64,000 nt of DNA from Corinectria fuckeliana (lineage: Eukaryota; Ascomycota; Sordariomycetes; Hypocreales; Nectriaceae), in assembly GCA_019137255.1 (NCBI GenBank), contig WPDH01000364.1:1-64000 (forward strand). Reading direction: 5' to 3'. Shown here in pieces: positions 33,555 to 44,800 of the stretch; the first letter of the stretch is position 1, and every line of letters begins with the position of its first letter. The notes beneath the pieces were generated by a model. That model had not been told where the DNA came from. It was given only the letters and a program-made list of their open reading frames with translations, and made no database searches. The translations under genes were made by a program, and so were the position numbers.

Positions 33555-33700
33555 TTCATCGTCAAGTTAGACATTTCATATATGGGCAACACACGTCTTT
33601 AACAGCCAGATTGACAGCTGGCATCTCTATCACTACCCAGATAAAATACAAAAATAGAAAGAAGGCCGAATGACCTCTACAAGTGACGGGACTAAATCAC

Positions 33701-34766
33701 TCATACATTCTCCTTGAATGCCTCTGGGTATAGTTCCACCATCTTGTCGTGGGCTTCCTGGGCCTTGGTCTTCAAGCCCCATTCCGCGTCCTCACCAACC
33801 GCATCGGCAACCTCCTGGAGCTTCAAGGCCCACAACTTCCACTTTTCAGCGCTCAGTTCAAACCACCATTTCTTAGACGGGGTCTTGACTTCCTTCGCCA
33901 GGGGCTCTCCTGCAATTATGATGTAGTTTGCCGTAGCAAGGATTTGGGCTTTTCGGCCAATATTGGTCGCAACGTTGCCAGAAGTCCGTTTCTCAAAAGC
34001 ATTCTCAAAATCGCCTGATATCCAGAGAGGGCCATCGGAAGGGATTATACCACCCTTGTATAGTTTTGCCAAAAGCGCTGCCACATTGATCCAGGTGTTG
34101 GACTGGTCAAGGGCAGTTTGCGACTCGGTGTCCACAGTCCAACCGGATGCTAAAAGAAGACCAGAAGTTAGCACCGGGGGAAATTGTTAAGCTTCCATAA
34201 TTGAAGGAGAATACGAGACTTTTTACCCACCTTGAGAGTGATTCCAGACTTCAGCCGCAGCAGCCTCAAGTCCCCAGCCATAGTAGACGAATTGCGGGTC
34301 CTTTCCACCATAAGCAGATATCGCGCGTTATTGGGAAACAGATAGGGCAAACCTCTGTGCTGAACTTCTGTACAGCGCTACTCTTAATACCGATTAGAAG
34401 GTTGGCAAGCCTGTCGTGTTTGATATCCGTGTAAGGCACGAATCCCACGACGTCAAAGACGATGACTGCAATGTCATTCAACATAGAACCAGCTTCGTAC
34501 TCCGGAGGCTTTCTCATCCCGAACTCTTCGCTTGCAAAACCGGCAATGTAGTGCTTTTGGAAGCTCTCGACCGCTTTGGTGACAGCGCTGTCATCATCAT
34601 CCGGAGCGAGGAGCAGGTCTCGAACGATCTGAGAGTGGGTGGGATCTGCAAAATATTCCTCTTCTTCCTCTTCGATCCTCTGATTCAAGAAAGTCAGCCA
34701 GGAAGGACTAGAAGTAGAGCTCTGGACCCCCGTAGTGGAGATGCTTTGGTTATCAGGGTGGCTCAT
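33701..34766 (-). CDS. DUF3632 family protein of unknown function
   Basis: Three exons, 34766-34353, 34300-34231 and 34149-33701, give 310 residues. The short middle exon restores the family-like sequence DPQFVYYGWGLEAAAAEVW and joins in frame on both sides. The protein is soluble and mostly helical. It has an acidic stretch RIEEEEEEYF at about 38-47 and a C-terminal segment rich in Trp/Lys (KKWWFELSAEKWKLWALKLQEVAD). DUF3632 proteins are common and multi-copy in filamentous ascomycetes and have no established biochemical role. The start is set at 34766 (MSHPDNQ), with an alternative Met eight codons upstream. It converges with the RTA1-like gene, with a 146-bp gap. Confidence 0.8.
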
Positions 34767-35725
34767 GATGGGATGGGTGAGACGGCACAAGCTGGCTGCA
34801 GCTGAGTGGTTTCGAAGAGATCCTCGGAGGGCGGGATCTCAGAAGATGCGCGGGAGGACAGAAAATGATGTGACTCAATTATTTTCGAAATGTAAGAGCT
34901 GCAATGGTCGCGTGGGTAACGGATCAATCTTCGTGAAAACAGTCCAGAGAAGGCTGTGTTGTAATGTTGAAGAGGGACGAACACGCGGCATGAGGTGCCG
35001 GGTTTCTTTTTGCCGCCCGAGGCGATTACTGCGCCATAAATAGATATCGTCCAATCATCTACGTAGGGCGCCAGGCGCGCGGCAACTCGTTAGCAAGGAT
35101 ATCCACAATCGCTTCGTTTTTAATCTTGGGGGCCAAAACGAATGCTAATTATACTGTCACGCCATCTTTGGGAGGTGGCTGTGAACAAGGCCCAAAAGAA
35201 GACCCGGGGGAACGCAGACCAACCCGGCCTCCCCAGCAGGCGCGCGGCTCGATGAACGGTTCGTGAACCACCCTTGTGAGGTTTTTGCCGACGTCTCTTC
35301 CCATAGGACAACTATCCCGGATCAGGCTGATCGGATGCGACCGCGTCGTCTCAGGTTCAGTCAAAATAGGTATGTTGGCTCTACCAACATACTCGTCCTT
35401 CCTCTTCGTCCCGCAGCCTCTGCTTCCGCATGCGCCCCGACCATGATGTGGTTGCTCGGGTGTGAGAGTCTGGAAATGATGTCTTCTCCTCCTCGTCAGT
35501 GCTTAAAAGTCCCGTTTCCCACCGTCTCAGTCACTCGACTCGAAAAGATCAGCAGCATATTTGCAAGCCAAAGACTCATCTCCCTCTGGATTCTTCCATC
35601 CCGAGCAACCTCACTCCCGTGGCATCTTGGTCCTCCAAGACCCCAATCTTTTCTCTCCTTTCTCTCAAAAGACTTCTCTTTTCTCCCATTATTTCAATCC
35701 ACGTCTTACTAGCTACCCTACCAAC
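34767..35725. other. Divergent spacer
   Basis: This contains the promoters of the DUF3632 gene and the Arg-rich protein gene. A pyrimidine-rich stretch at about 35640-35690 precedes the latter. No other gene is supported. Confidence 0.4.
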
Positions 35726-36506
35726 ATGGATCGACTCTACAGACGACAGGATGGCCCCAGGCGCAACACGGAGGACGAGCATGATAAGATGGTCAGTAAA
35801 GCCTCACTTGTTCCCCTTCCTCATTCACCGTTTTTCTCGTGTCATTTCTTTTATCCACCTTCATTTACTTCATTGTTGCTAATATTGGGTCAACCAACAG
35901 CAACACTGGACCCCACGAGGTGTCCTCCCAGCAAAGGCGGTTGATGAGCAAGTCCGAGCAGTCTGCGACCCGCGCGGGGCAGGGGGCGGGCTCTACCCAA
36001 GAGTGTACAACAATCGAGAGGCTGGTGGAGCCCCCATCCAGCCACACGAGCTCAGGGACGCCAATAACAGAGCACTTTTCGAGGTCCCTGTCAACACTCG
36101 GATGGACCTAGACAGGACTGCAGCACGGTACAACCAAGTTGAAAGAAGAGAGAGGGGAGTCCATCCCAATGATAGAAGACGGGTAGCCCAGAGCGAGCTG
36201 AACGACCCGGGGCCGTTTCGCGGCATCGTACCTACTGATACCAACACCGGTCAAGCATACGGTGTCACCGCCGTATTGTACCACCCCGAAGGCAATGTGC
36301 GCGGCTTTGAGCGAGCGCGCGTTGAGCCAATGGATCGAGACGGTCGTCAGTATATGCGCCGCCTCGAAGACGACAGTGCCAACGCGGGCCGTGTTGCCAC
36401 TTGGCCCCCGAGGGACGAAAATTCCGATGATCTCGTGGCATACGAGGCCCGGTATCAACATGTCAGGGGAGCCAGATCCAGGCCGCCTCCGAGGAGTAGG
36501 CATTGA
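35726..36506 (+). CDS. Hypothetical Arg-rich protein, no recognised domain
   Basis: I do not recognise this protein. Two exons, 35726-35791 and 35901-36506, joined over a 109-bp intron (GTCAGT...ACAG), give 223 residues. The second exon is open in frame from the acceptor onward for 201 codons, well beyond chance. The protein is strongly hydrophilic and rich in Arg, Pro, Asp and Asn, with segments such as MDRLYRRQDGPRRNTEDEHD, VYNNREAGGA and the Arg/Pro tail RSRPPPRSRH. There is no signal peptide or TM helix, so it is probably cytosolic or nuclear and partly disordered. A pyrimidine tract precedes the start (context CCAACATGGA). The GTCAGT donor is a common variant. It could be a lineage-specific gene. 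Confidence 0.6.
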
Positions 36507-37022
36507 GTCAGCCTGGTGGTCTTGATTGATGTTGTTCTCGAGGAGTAGCATGCATGGGGATGAAAGTGTCAAGTCAGGGAAAAGGAAGCAAATGTGAAAG
36601 GGTCTACTTAGGGGTGCGTCAGGGACAGGAGCCCGACCACAGCCACGTCAGTGCAGATTGTTATGTATGAGTCTTGAATTTTAAGCATGTATTTCATTTA
36701 AGCCGGTGCTGTTCGGGCCGTTTAATGTATACTGAAGCTGTACTAACGTACCCATATCGACTTCCTCTCTCCACTTCTCATCTGCTCTTCTAATCATAGT
36801 CTTGCTATTGAAGGTAAGCATTTATGGCATCGGGGCTAGGTATTAGGGTATAAGGCATTTGCGGCATCAGAGTTTCAGGGCATCAGGACTGCATCAAATG
36901 GAATGACACGGTAGAGGAGGATGGGCTTACAACCCGAATAGCATAACTGTCATTTAGTTAGAGAGACTAGGATCTCTTAAGTTTCAAGATCCAAGGAGTT
37001 AGTGTATCCCAGCCGATTAATC
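36507..37022. other. Convergent spacer
   Basis: This lies between the Arg-rich protein gene and the allantoate-type MFS gene. A loose run of GGCATC(A/G)GGG-like words at about 36825-36890 is visible. Nothing is coding. Confidence 0.4.
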
Positions 37023-38780
37023 CTACTGGTCCTGTACCTTTGAAACCTCCGCATGCGCAGTCTTGGAGTCGCTGGAAGCTTCAACCCGGTCCTCGTCAAC
37101 ATCATTTTCTTCATCCACCACCCTAGATGCATTCTTCGGAACATCGTAGCCGTATTCTACCAGCTGCGGGTTCCGGTTCCCCCACCACAGCATGCTAAAC
37201 TGGATGAGAATGGATGCGAATGTGAAGGCCGTGGAGACTGGGAATCCAACGGGATATCGCGGGGAATCTGCAACTCGGAAAGTCCGCAGAGGAATCGTCG
37301 CGTGTCCGACATACACGAGCGTGACTGTGAGCGCAACGATGATGGCACGCGCTTCGGGTTCCTTCCGCAGCAGCTCAGCCATCCACGCCATGAACGACGG
37401 GCTGCCCGCGCTGGTGGCGTAGGTCAGGAAGTAGAATCCTAGGACAACCTTGTAATCAGACGGCCAGGCACACAAGACGCAAAGCATGATGCCGTAACAG
37501 AAGGCCGAGCCAATGCTGATTTGCCACCGCCAGTGCTTGTAGTCGGAGAGCCAGTTCAAGACCAAATTCGTCAGGATCTGGAGGGCATAGCCTCCTAGGG
37601 GCAGGACGTTGACCTGATACGTGCTGTAGCGGCGATTCCCCGCCGCGTCCACCAAGCTTTCCAGATACAAGACAAAGTACGAGTTTGCCCGGTGTCCCCA
37701 GGCGCTGAGCGCGAAGGCGAAAAGGAAGAAGTAGGTGACCGGGTGGACAATGAGCTTCCGCAGCTTCTTCTTCAAGACACTCGCGGGGATCAGCTGCGAC
37801 GTGTTGGCGCCAAACTCGCTCATTCGCTTTCGCGCAATGTGCTTCTCCGCGTCTGTCAGCCAGAGCGCGCGCGTGTACGCTGGTGTATCGGGAATGATGA
37901 GGAAGCCTATGAGGGCTTGGGCGACTGTGATGGCGCCAGATATGATAAACAGCCATTGCCACCCGGCAATCCCATGGACGCCATTCATGTTTTTGTAGAG
38001 TGCGGCTTGTAGAGCGCCCAGGAACATGGCGCCTGCGACGTCTGAGATGGTGAAGAAGGCGATCCTGACAGCGAGCTCCGCGGGGGTGTACCAGTTGAGT
38101 ATCAGGGACACGACGCTGGGCCAAAAGACTGCCGAGAAGAGTCCGAGGAAGAATCGCAGGCCATAGATCGTTGTGGCGTTGGGGGCTTTGTAGGTACTGC
38201 CAATCAAAGTGTCAGTTTGTGCACTGTCTTAGACAAGCATCTTATACGCACAACAAGACCAACAGCCCCCATATCATTTCGCAAAGGGGCAGGAAGAGAG
38301 ACGGCCGGATCTAGGAAAAGATGTCAGCTTGATCAACCTTAAATACTTTAAATTCACCCACTTTAGTCTGGACCAATTGGCCCGGAACAAGGCCAACGGC
38401 GTAACCCGCTGAAAAGAATGTTGTGAACTGGACCAGTTCGTTGCCATACAGGCTCAGCGACTCCCTCATTCCCGAGACGTAGGCTTGAGTAGTCGCGGAT
38501 TGATCGAGCTCTTTGAGGTTCGACACAGAATGTTAGCGAGGAGTTCAGGGAGCTGGGATCTGAGATGAGGCTGGTGTTTAGAGCTAAGGAGAATGGGCTG
38601 TCATACTCCAGCGATAAAGGCCCATGTCAGCAGGAAGCAATCCAACTTGAAGAGCAGCACATGCTGAGGGTTGCGAAAGTACGGGATGTACCGCGAGACA
38701 AACTTGAAGACGCCGGTTTGGGGAGGAGGCTGCTCGTCGCCAAGTCCCGAGCTGGAGACCTGAGGTTGCGAGTTCGCCAT
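37023..38780 (-). CDS. MFS anion:cation symporter, allantoate/pantothenate permease (Dal5/Fen2) type
   Basis: This is a plasma-membrane proton symporter of the ACS family. My four-exon model, 38780-38607, 38508-38362, 38310-38252 and 38196-37023, gives 517 residues. Signatures include KLDCFLLTWAFIAG in TM1 and DQSATTQAYVSGMRESL immediately after it, a hallmark of the Dal5-like fungal group. Others are YGLRFFLGLFSAVFWPSVV in TM4 and WYTPAELAVRIAFF. The loop around KLIVHPVTYFFLF precedes TM7. The C-terminal tail is acidic (DEENDVDEDRVEASSDS). The first splice acceptor is uncertain: the family usually has 'KELDQSATT' here, and the encoded KEL lies just upstream of the acceptor that keeps the frame (GAG at 38509). 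An atypical donor or a small change may be involved. The substrate (allantoate, nicotinate, pantothenate and others) cannot be told from sequence. Confidence 0.87.
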
Positions 38781-39638
38781 GATCGTCGTCGCTTTGCTTC
38801 TCGGTCCAGACTTGAGGGAAATCTCCAGACTGGCCAACAGCTTTAATTTATACAGGGTCAAATCCTCGCTTCATCACCACGAGGGCCGGTCACAAACGCA
38901 CCACACCCTGCTCGTGCAGGTCTGCACCTAAGGATTGATGTCGATATTCTGGGTTTGGATCGCATCGCAGCGGGGCATTTGCAACGTCCGACCCATGAAT
39001 TCCCGGAGTAGGTCGCTTGCGCCATTTGTTCCGCCAAGGACGACATCCCATCATGCCTGGAAAGGGAAAATCCCATCGGACTGGGCCCGAAGGATAGGCG
39101 TCGATCCTGAATCGCTCCCAGAGCTAATCTGTATCCCGTGCGAGTGATGCCGGGGTAACTTGTATGCATAATCATCGGCCGCGTGGTTCTTGCCAAGAGC
39201 GCTCTGGCTCTCTGTCAAGTAGGCAACGCTGACTTTGATCTAGAGATCCGATGTTAGTATATGAGTAGAATAAAGATTATAACTAAGCGAGATTTATTTT
39301 AAGTCCATAGTCTTTAGTCTTTAGAAGGCTGAGAAGCATTTGAGCCCTAGCTATCTGCATATTGTCGTTTACAATCTATGCGAACACTGCCTCTCAGATG
39401 ATTGTTAAGGCAACAAGGATGCGCGGCCATACCTGAAAGAACACACACATGTTATACCCTAGTTCTAGCTACATATATATGAATACAGCGATATTACTTC
39501 AACTAAGACCAGGTGTCTCCACCCACTTCGGGATCCCAATGTGGCCAACATTGGCTATTCAACCTTCTGTCTCCGTCTGCTGGCACTTTCCAGGATTCCC
39601 AAGCTACCGGCCTTATACTCCACCACTTTCTGTTCACT
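38781..39638. other. Spacer without recognisable gene
   Basis: This is the promoter side of the MFS gene and the upstream flank of the rearranged pseudogene. No coding signal is visible. Confidence 0.4.
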
Positions 39639-41498
39639 ATGAACGATACAGTTCGACTAAATGCCGAACCTTTCCGTTTCATCTATGAAGAGAGTTTTAG
39701 GACTTGGGCTCGACTTTACCTCCACGTCGTCGAGAACCCCGAGCTTCCAGCCTATGTACTTTCTAGCCTCGACGTTTCCCAACAACAGGCGTTCTTGCCA
39801 CGCAACCTGAGTCTAAAGTATGACAAACGAGGAGCGCTAGCCACTGGTGTCTCTATTTGGGGCTCCACAGGAACAAATTGTGGTCACAGATTGCCTTCAT
39901 TTCCGCAACCAGTGCATATCAGAGTTGCTGCAAGGGATCCGATTTCGTTATCGATCTCTGAGACGGTCGAGGGCCAAGCTCCCTATACATCATGTTTTGC
40001 GCGAGATGGTAATTATCTTGCCCTACTGATATTGGCTTGGACATATATTCTGTCAGCTCACTAGACAGAAATTATGCCTGGGACCTGTTCCCTTGCGTAC
40101 ATCGAGAGCCAGGCAACACACCACAAAGATTTGATGGAACGCCAGGACGAACATAGCTTTATCAGCATCCACATCGGCAATGTGAGCCCAGAAGAGGCTC
40201 GATGGTAAGCAGCCATTCTTGCGCCAGGCCAGGGTTGGCAAGCCAATATGATTGCTTGAGCAAGATACATCCTTATCACCTTGATCAATCCATCTCCAGC
40301 CAAGCCCACCTTTTGTTTTACTACATACGACGAATAGCTTGCCTTCATCGCATCCGGCTGCATCATTCTCAGATGCCAGTAGCTATCTTCCGATTTCTAT
40401 ATACGACATAACATTATCGACCAGAGCTACGCTACGTTATCAGCTGTCCTTTTACTACCATCTATAGGCAACCTCAAAACTCTAAGACTGCCAACTCCTA
40501 GAGTTAGCCACTAGATGATTACGCCAGATCCTACACTTAACTGTCCAGATAGTGAACTGCAACGTGACTGGATACACCAGGACCACATAGACAAGCTTCT
40601 CACCTTAAGCTGCAATACTAGGGGTATACGCCCTATATTACTCAGCGCCTTCTATAAGCCTAGCATCAAATGCAACACCATCACTCCATGGCTTCAGAGT
40701 GCTTTAGCCACGATCGGGCATCTGGCTGGCACCAACTCATACATCGCTAGGCGCATATGTATAGAGCGGGCACCTAAAGTAGCATTTCTGTGGCTTAGTT
40801 GCCTCATTCTAAGTCTACAGGAGAAACTCCTGCGAGAGGTTCGTTTTGGGCAAATACCGATTGACTTACCCTCCGCTGTATGGTCAGGAACGGTTCAGTC
40901 ATTTCTCCAGCAGCGAGTATCCAGACCTCTCGTGACAAGTGGATGCGTGTCGCGTGCGGACGAGTGTCGACTTCTCTTCCTCTCTCAATCAGGCCATCAT
41001 GCTCGGACTCCTGTGTGTCAATGGAAACCGTTCGGTACAACCCCTTTTGAAGATGTCGATCTCGAAGTTCGAGTCCATGAAGGGTGTGAGGGCCACCAGC
41101 TTCAATATGAGGGAATCTTGTGGGGATGTAAGAACGACAATTTTGCATTCCAGCCGTCACAGGAGGCAGACAGTCAGAATCTCCCAGACCGCTTACTGGC
41201 AAAGGCTCCTGCCAATACAGAATCTGTGCCGGTCTACTACGAAGCGCTAGATCGAGACAGAGAGGCCATCTCGGAAAATGCAACGCGCAATATCTTTGGT
41301 TGGTTGCGCTTCGATGGTTACGCGCGGCACGAAAGGGAGATATGGAAACACGAATGGTTTGAGATGTCTGATTCGGATGAAGATGATATGAGCAGGGATA
41401 AAACGACTTCTGACGGCTCGCCCGAGCTGTCGTCACGTGTAGAGACATGGTTATCAGATGTAAATTCGTCAATAAGTGATACCACTGCATCACTATAA
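39639..41498 (+). pseudogene. Rearranged pseudogene of an uncharacterised filamentous-fungal protein family
   Basis: The N-terminal part starts at 39639 (MNDTVRLNAEPFRFIYEES) and runs to about 39850 (YDKRGALATGVSIWG). It then shifts frame and continues as EQIVVTDCLHFRNQCISELL up to HVLREMVIILPY and a stop near 40029. The C-terminal part is a 327-codon frame (40515-41498) with CVSRADECRLLFLSQSGHH, CQWKPFGTTPFEDVDLEVR, ISENATRNIFGWLRFDGYA and the acidic tail WFEMSDSDEDD. I recall this arrangement from large, unnamed ascomycete families. The middle segment expected between the two is found on the opposite strand at about 40241-40060. The gene cannot encode the full protein, though the 3' frame might still be expressed alone. 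No function is known for the family. Confidence 0.6.
40059..40515 (-). other. Apparent inverted segment inside the pseudogene
   Basis: On the minus strand, 40241-40053 reads FWAHIADVDADKAMFVLAFH, then QIFVVCCLALDVRKGTGPRH. It looks like a genuine coding segment and, as I recall the family, it belongs just before the TPDPTLNCPDSELQ segment that begins at 40518 on the plus strand. Upstream on the minus strand the coding resemblance continues in a second frame (QEWLLTIEPLLG). Both ends of the putative inverted piece carry the same heptamer CACTAGA, at 40059-40065 and 40509-40515. The inversion is inferred from reading order. Confidence 0.45.
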
Positions 41499-41704
41499 CT
41501 AGGTGCTTTACTATATAACCACAGTACTCAATCAACTCTCATAGAGTTTACCTTCTTATTCTAGGAATAGAACCACAGTAAATGTTTTAGAATATGAACC
41601 ATGATTCTTCGAACCACCTTTGACGACGAATGTAGTAAGGAGAACTCTAGATCGAAGTGGAAGGGAAGCGGGTTAGAGGAATTGATTTCCCTTAACCACT
41701 AGAC

Positions 41705-42120
41705 TTATACTGATGGTTCGCCTACTTTCCTATCTACTATAATGACTATTGTTTCTCTAAACTTACTAGTGGTATATTGGGTTGATGCTACATATCTCGA
41801 TCCTATAGCCTCTGAGGTATCGGCATAACATAGGCATCTATTCCAACCTCAGCTTCTTTGCAGATGTGTTTGATTCTCTTTACGAGGCTGGGGGAGAGTT
41901 TTGATAGGTAGTCTGGTAAGACGAAGAACTCTATGTCTCTGAAGCCTGAGTTATATTACTCTTGAATTCGAGCCAAGGCTGGTTCTCATCCGCGTCTATG
42001 ATGTATCTCTTGGCTGAAAACTGATCTAGCTTCGCCAGTGTCTTCACACTATCTTTGATATATGCGTTAACAGTGGCCGAAATTGCCTCCGCATTCAGCT
42101 CAGCGTTGTAGCCCCTGGGA
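41705..42120 (-). pseudogene. Frameshifted relic of an unidentified protein
   Basis: On the minus strand a frame from about 42116 to 41931 reads GYNAELNAEAISATVNAYIK, continues through LAKLDQFSAKRYIIDADENQ and reaches a stop. The neighbouring frame takes over at about 41947 with GFRDIEFFVLPDYLSKLSPS, later EAEVGIDAYVMPIPSEAIGS, and runs to about 41705 before multiple stops. Together they form about 140 residues of well-composed protein broken by one frameshift, without start or proper end. I do not recognise the family. It adjoins the rearranged pseudogene, so this 2.5-kb stretch is a decaying region. Confidence 0.5.
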
Positions 42121-44218
42121 GTACATACCCTCGTTCATTAAACACTAGCCTTATGCTGTTATATGTCAAGTCTATTAAGTATTGGGTGTGCCTAAAGACC
42201 CAAACCTCCACTAATGTCCCACCCATCCTGATCTGCCAGATTGCTCGCAAAGGTATAAGACCAAGTCGCAACTCTCACCAGTCTGAACAATCCAATAAAG
42301 GTGCTCAGATAACAATCCAAACCGTCAATACTTGACAGCAGGAAAGTCTCGTGCCAGATCTGTTTGGTCCTCGCCCATTAATCGCCTACATAGCCAGTAC
42401 GAAGTATAGCGCAGAAACCCCCTGCAGTGGAGGCGGTGATCCAGGAGAAGTCGTGTTTTGGGCTCAGCAGGTGTGTCACAGCACAATAAATAGAAACGTC
42501 GGCGAGTCAGCTCGCTTGTCGCTGCCACTGATTCCAAAACAATACTCCCCCAAATGTAACTCCACTTGATCCCAGAGGCCGCAGAGTGGTGCCGGCTTTT
42601 TCTCTTACGCTGCCGCGTAGCGCGTCTCCAGGTCTCAGCGTCGCAAGTGAAACGCTGAGGCGCGTGAGCTGAAGATGATACTCCACCGGCATTGACGGGG
42701 GATTGGCAAATTCGAAGGGGCCCATAGCTAAGGATTTAGGCTGTATATTATGGAACGACGATGGCGAGGTTTGGGCGAGGAAGAACCATTTCTAGACTCC
42801 CACAGATTCCTCAGTGACTTGACCAAAGCGACTCGAAAGGTTTGTAAGGCTGCTTTTCCGGGGGAGGCCTGCGCGCGGGCCGTGGCTTGGAGGGCCACCT
42901 AGACGGGATCGTTTGATGGGCCTTTTTAGTAATGAATGGGACTCTTCAATGGGGTTGTGGAGGAAGGGAACTAAAGCCCCCGTCTTGATTGAACGTGGAG
43001 GAACGGGGGAGAAATGGAGGCAAACGTTTGGAATCCACCCTCTCGGCATGTCGTGAAGGATATGTACCTAGCATAGCGATGGAGACATTCGAGGGTATCA
43101 GGTCATGGTGCCGCGGATAGCCCACTTGGTCTTTCCGTTGAGCAGCATCCCGTCCCGAGTCGGTGATGATTCCGGATAGGCCTATCCAGCGACAGCCACG
43201 ACCGAATCCGTCTGGCGTCTGGAAAAAGCTGGCATTGTTCTTTTTTTCCGTGGGGGCCAGGGAACATGGATTGAACCGATGGGGAGGAGACAGCGAATTG
43301 GTGATGCCAGTCAGGCCCGCCAAGTATCCAAGGGACGCTCGTAAACGGTTCCACGCCAGAAACGGGGTGGGAAAAAAATCCTCCCTCCATGACCTCACAC
43401 AGGACCAACATGACCGAATCGAAGGCGCCGAGGAATGATCCACTGCCTTTCCTTAGCTTCGTTTAGCAAAAGTCGTGTCCGAAGAGGACGGAGGCCCCGG
43501 AGAAGTGCAAGCTATGTCTCCACTGACTGGACCTCCGTTCCGTTCCCAGTACGTACGCGATACAGTAATAAAAGAAGGAGCATGGACGGACGGCCGTCTT
43601 AATGCTCACGTCTTATTACGGGAGAGTGGGTAAACTGACAAGTTCCTGACGGCGAGCTAGACCAAGGTATCTCGCCGGGCTTTCCCCAGAAGAGTAAGTC
43701 GACCCGCAGCCGTTCTTGGTTCGGGTTAGACTACATTATCTAGATTGTCCTATGTAGCTTATGTAGTAGTCTCGGCCCCTTGGGAAGTTCAAGCGAGGGA
43801 GTGAGTGAGTGTCTCGAGAGGAGAAAGGTGAGTTGCTCTCAGACTCACCACCACCTCCACCTCCGCCACCCGTAACGCAACAAACCCGGTCGGAGCAGAC
43901 CCCCCCCGACCCGTAATAAATTGCCGTCGGAAGTTGAGTCGACACGCAGCGAGCGAGGGTTTCCTGCCATAGATAGGCAAACCGATCCCAACTGAGCCAT
44001 AGGAACCGAATCGATCGACCGAAACCACGGCACAACATCCCGCTCTCTAGACCTAGGCTCTACCCCACGGTCCGCGCTCAGCACACTGCCAGGCCGCTAT
44101 CACGATCCCCTCTTTTCCATCCATCCCTCCATCCCTCCATCCCTTCCCTTCCCTCCCATCCCGCTCTCCCGAGTTTCCCGAGTTCCAAACTCCAGTGCGC
44201 GGTAGATACGTACTACCA
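42121..44218. other. Spacer without recognisable gene
   Basis: About 2.1 kb upstream of the coactosin gene. Frames at 42.8-43.4 kb show no family similarity. Repeated CATCCCTCC words at about 44119-44140 and other pyrimidine-rich stretches lead into the coactosin start. Confidence 0.4.
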
Positions 44219-44314
44219 ATGTCTGGCCTGGACGCCCCCGAGGTCGCAGCCGCGTACGACGCCGTGCGCTCCGATAAGGACGAGACCAACTGGCTGCTCA
44301 TCTCGCACGCCGCG

Positions 44315-44349
<35 letters not shown>

Positions 44350-44680
44350 GCTGGAGCTGACGCAGACGGGCACCGGGGGCCTCGCGGAGCTGGTGACGCG
44401 CCTGGACGACGGGCAGGTGCAGTACGGCTACGTGCGCGTCGAGTACGCCAACGACAAGGAGAGCACGCGCGTCAAGTTCGTGCTGGCCGTCTGGATCGGC
44501 GAGAACACAAAGGTCATGCGCAAGGCGCGCGTCAGCATCGAGAGCGGCGACGTCAAGCGCGTGCTGGCGCACCACAGCATCGCCGTTACCGCGAGCGACA
44601 GGTCGGAGCTGGACGAGGGCGACATGGTGGTGCGGCTGAGGAAGGCCGGAGGAGCCGACTACAATGGGGGACGGGGCTGA
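44219..44680 (+). CDS. Coactosin-like actin-binding protein (ADF-H domain) with poly-Asn run
   Basis: This is a single-exon gene for 153 residues forming one ADF/cofilin-homology domain of the coactosin type, which binds F-actin in the cytosol and acts in actin turnover. Landmarks are MSGLDAPEVAAAYDAVRSDK at the start, the central QVQYGYVRVEYANDKES, and VWIGENTKVMRKARVSIES with the actin-binding long helix. SGDVKRVLAHHSIAVTASDR and the tail RLRKAGGADYNGG follow. The ATG at 44219 (context TACCAATGTC) is the first that gives the conserved N terminus. Eleven consecutive AAC codons (44315-44347) encode Asn33-Asn43 in a loop, where I expect only a few in relatives. The codons are strongly GC-biased, unlike the relics to the left. 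Confidence 0.9.
44315..44347. repeat. (AAC)11 coding microsatellite
   Basis: Eleven perfect AAC triplets inside the coactosin gene, all translated as Asn. The tract is uninterrupted and so likely length-polymorphic between strains. Confidence 0.9.
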
Positions 44681-44723
44681 GGGAGGAGGTTGAAACTGGA
44701 AGTCGAGGTACTATCTTTCCATT

Positions 44724-44800
44724 GCATGCATCGTGCATCGTGCATCGTGCATTGCATGGCATATGGCATGGCATGGCATATGGCATGGCATGGCATGGGC
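44724..44800. repeat. Nested GCATCGT / GGCATGGCATAT tandem repeats
   Basis: Immediately 3' of coactosin are three to four copies of a 7-bp word (GCATCGT / GCATTGCAT), followed by repeated GGCAT units organised into a GGCATATGGCATGGCAT higher unit. It lies where the coactosin 3' UTR is expected. Confidence 0.75.

Noticed and set aside
37456..38124. 222-codon minus-strand frame
   Set aside because: Same-strand out-of-frame shadow of the allantoate-type permease, which has clear family motifs in the other frame.
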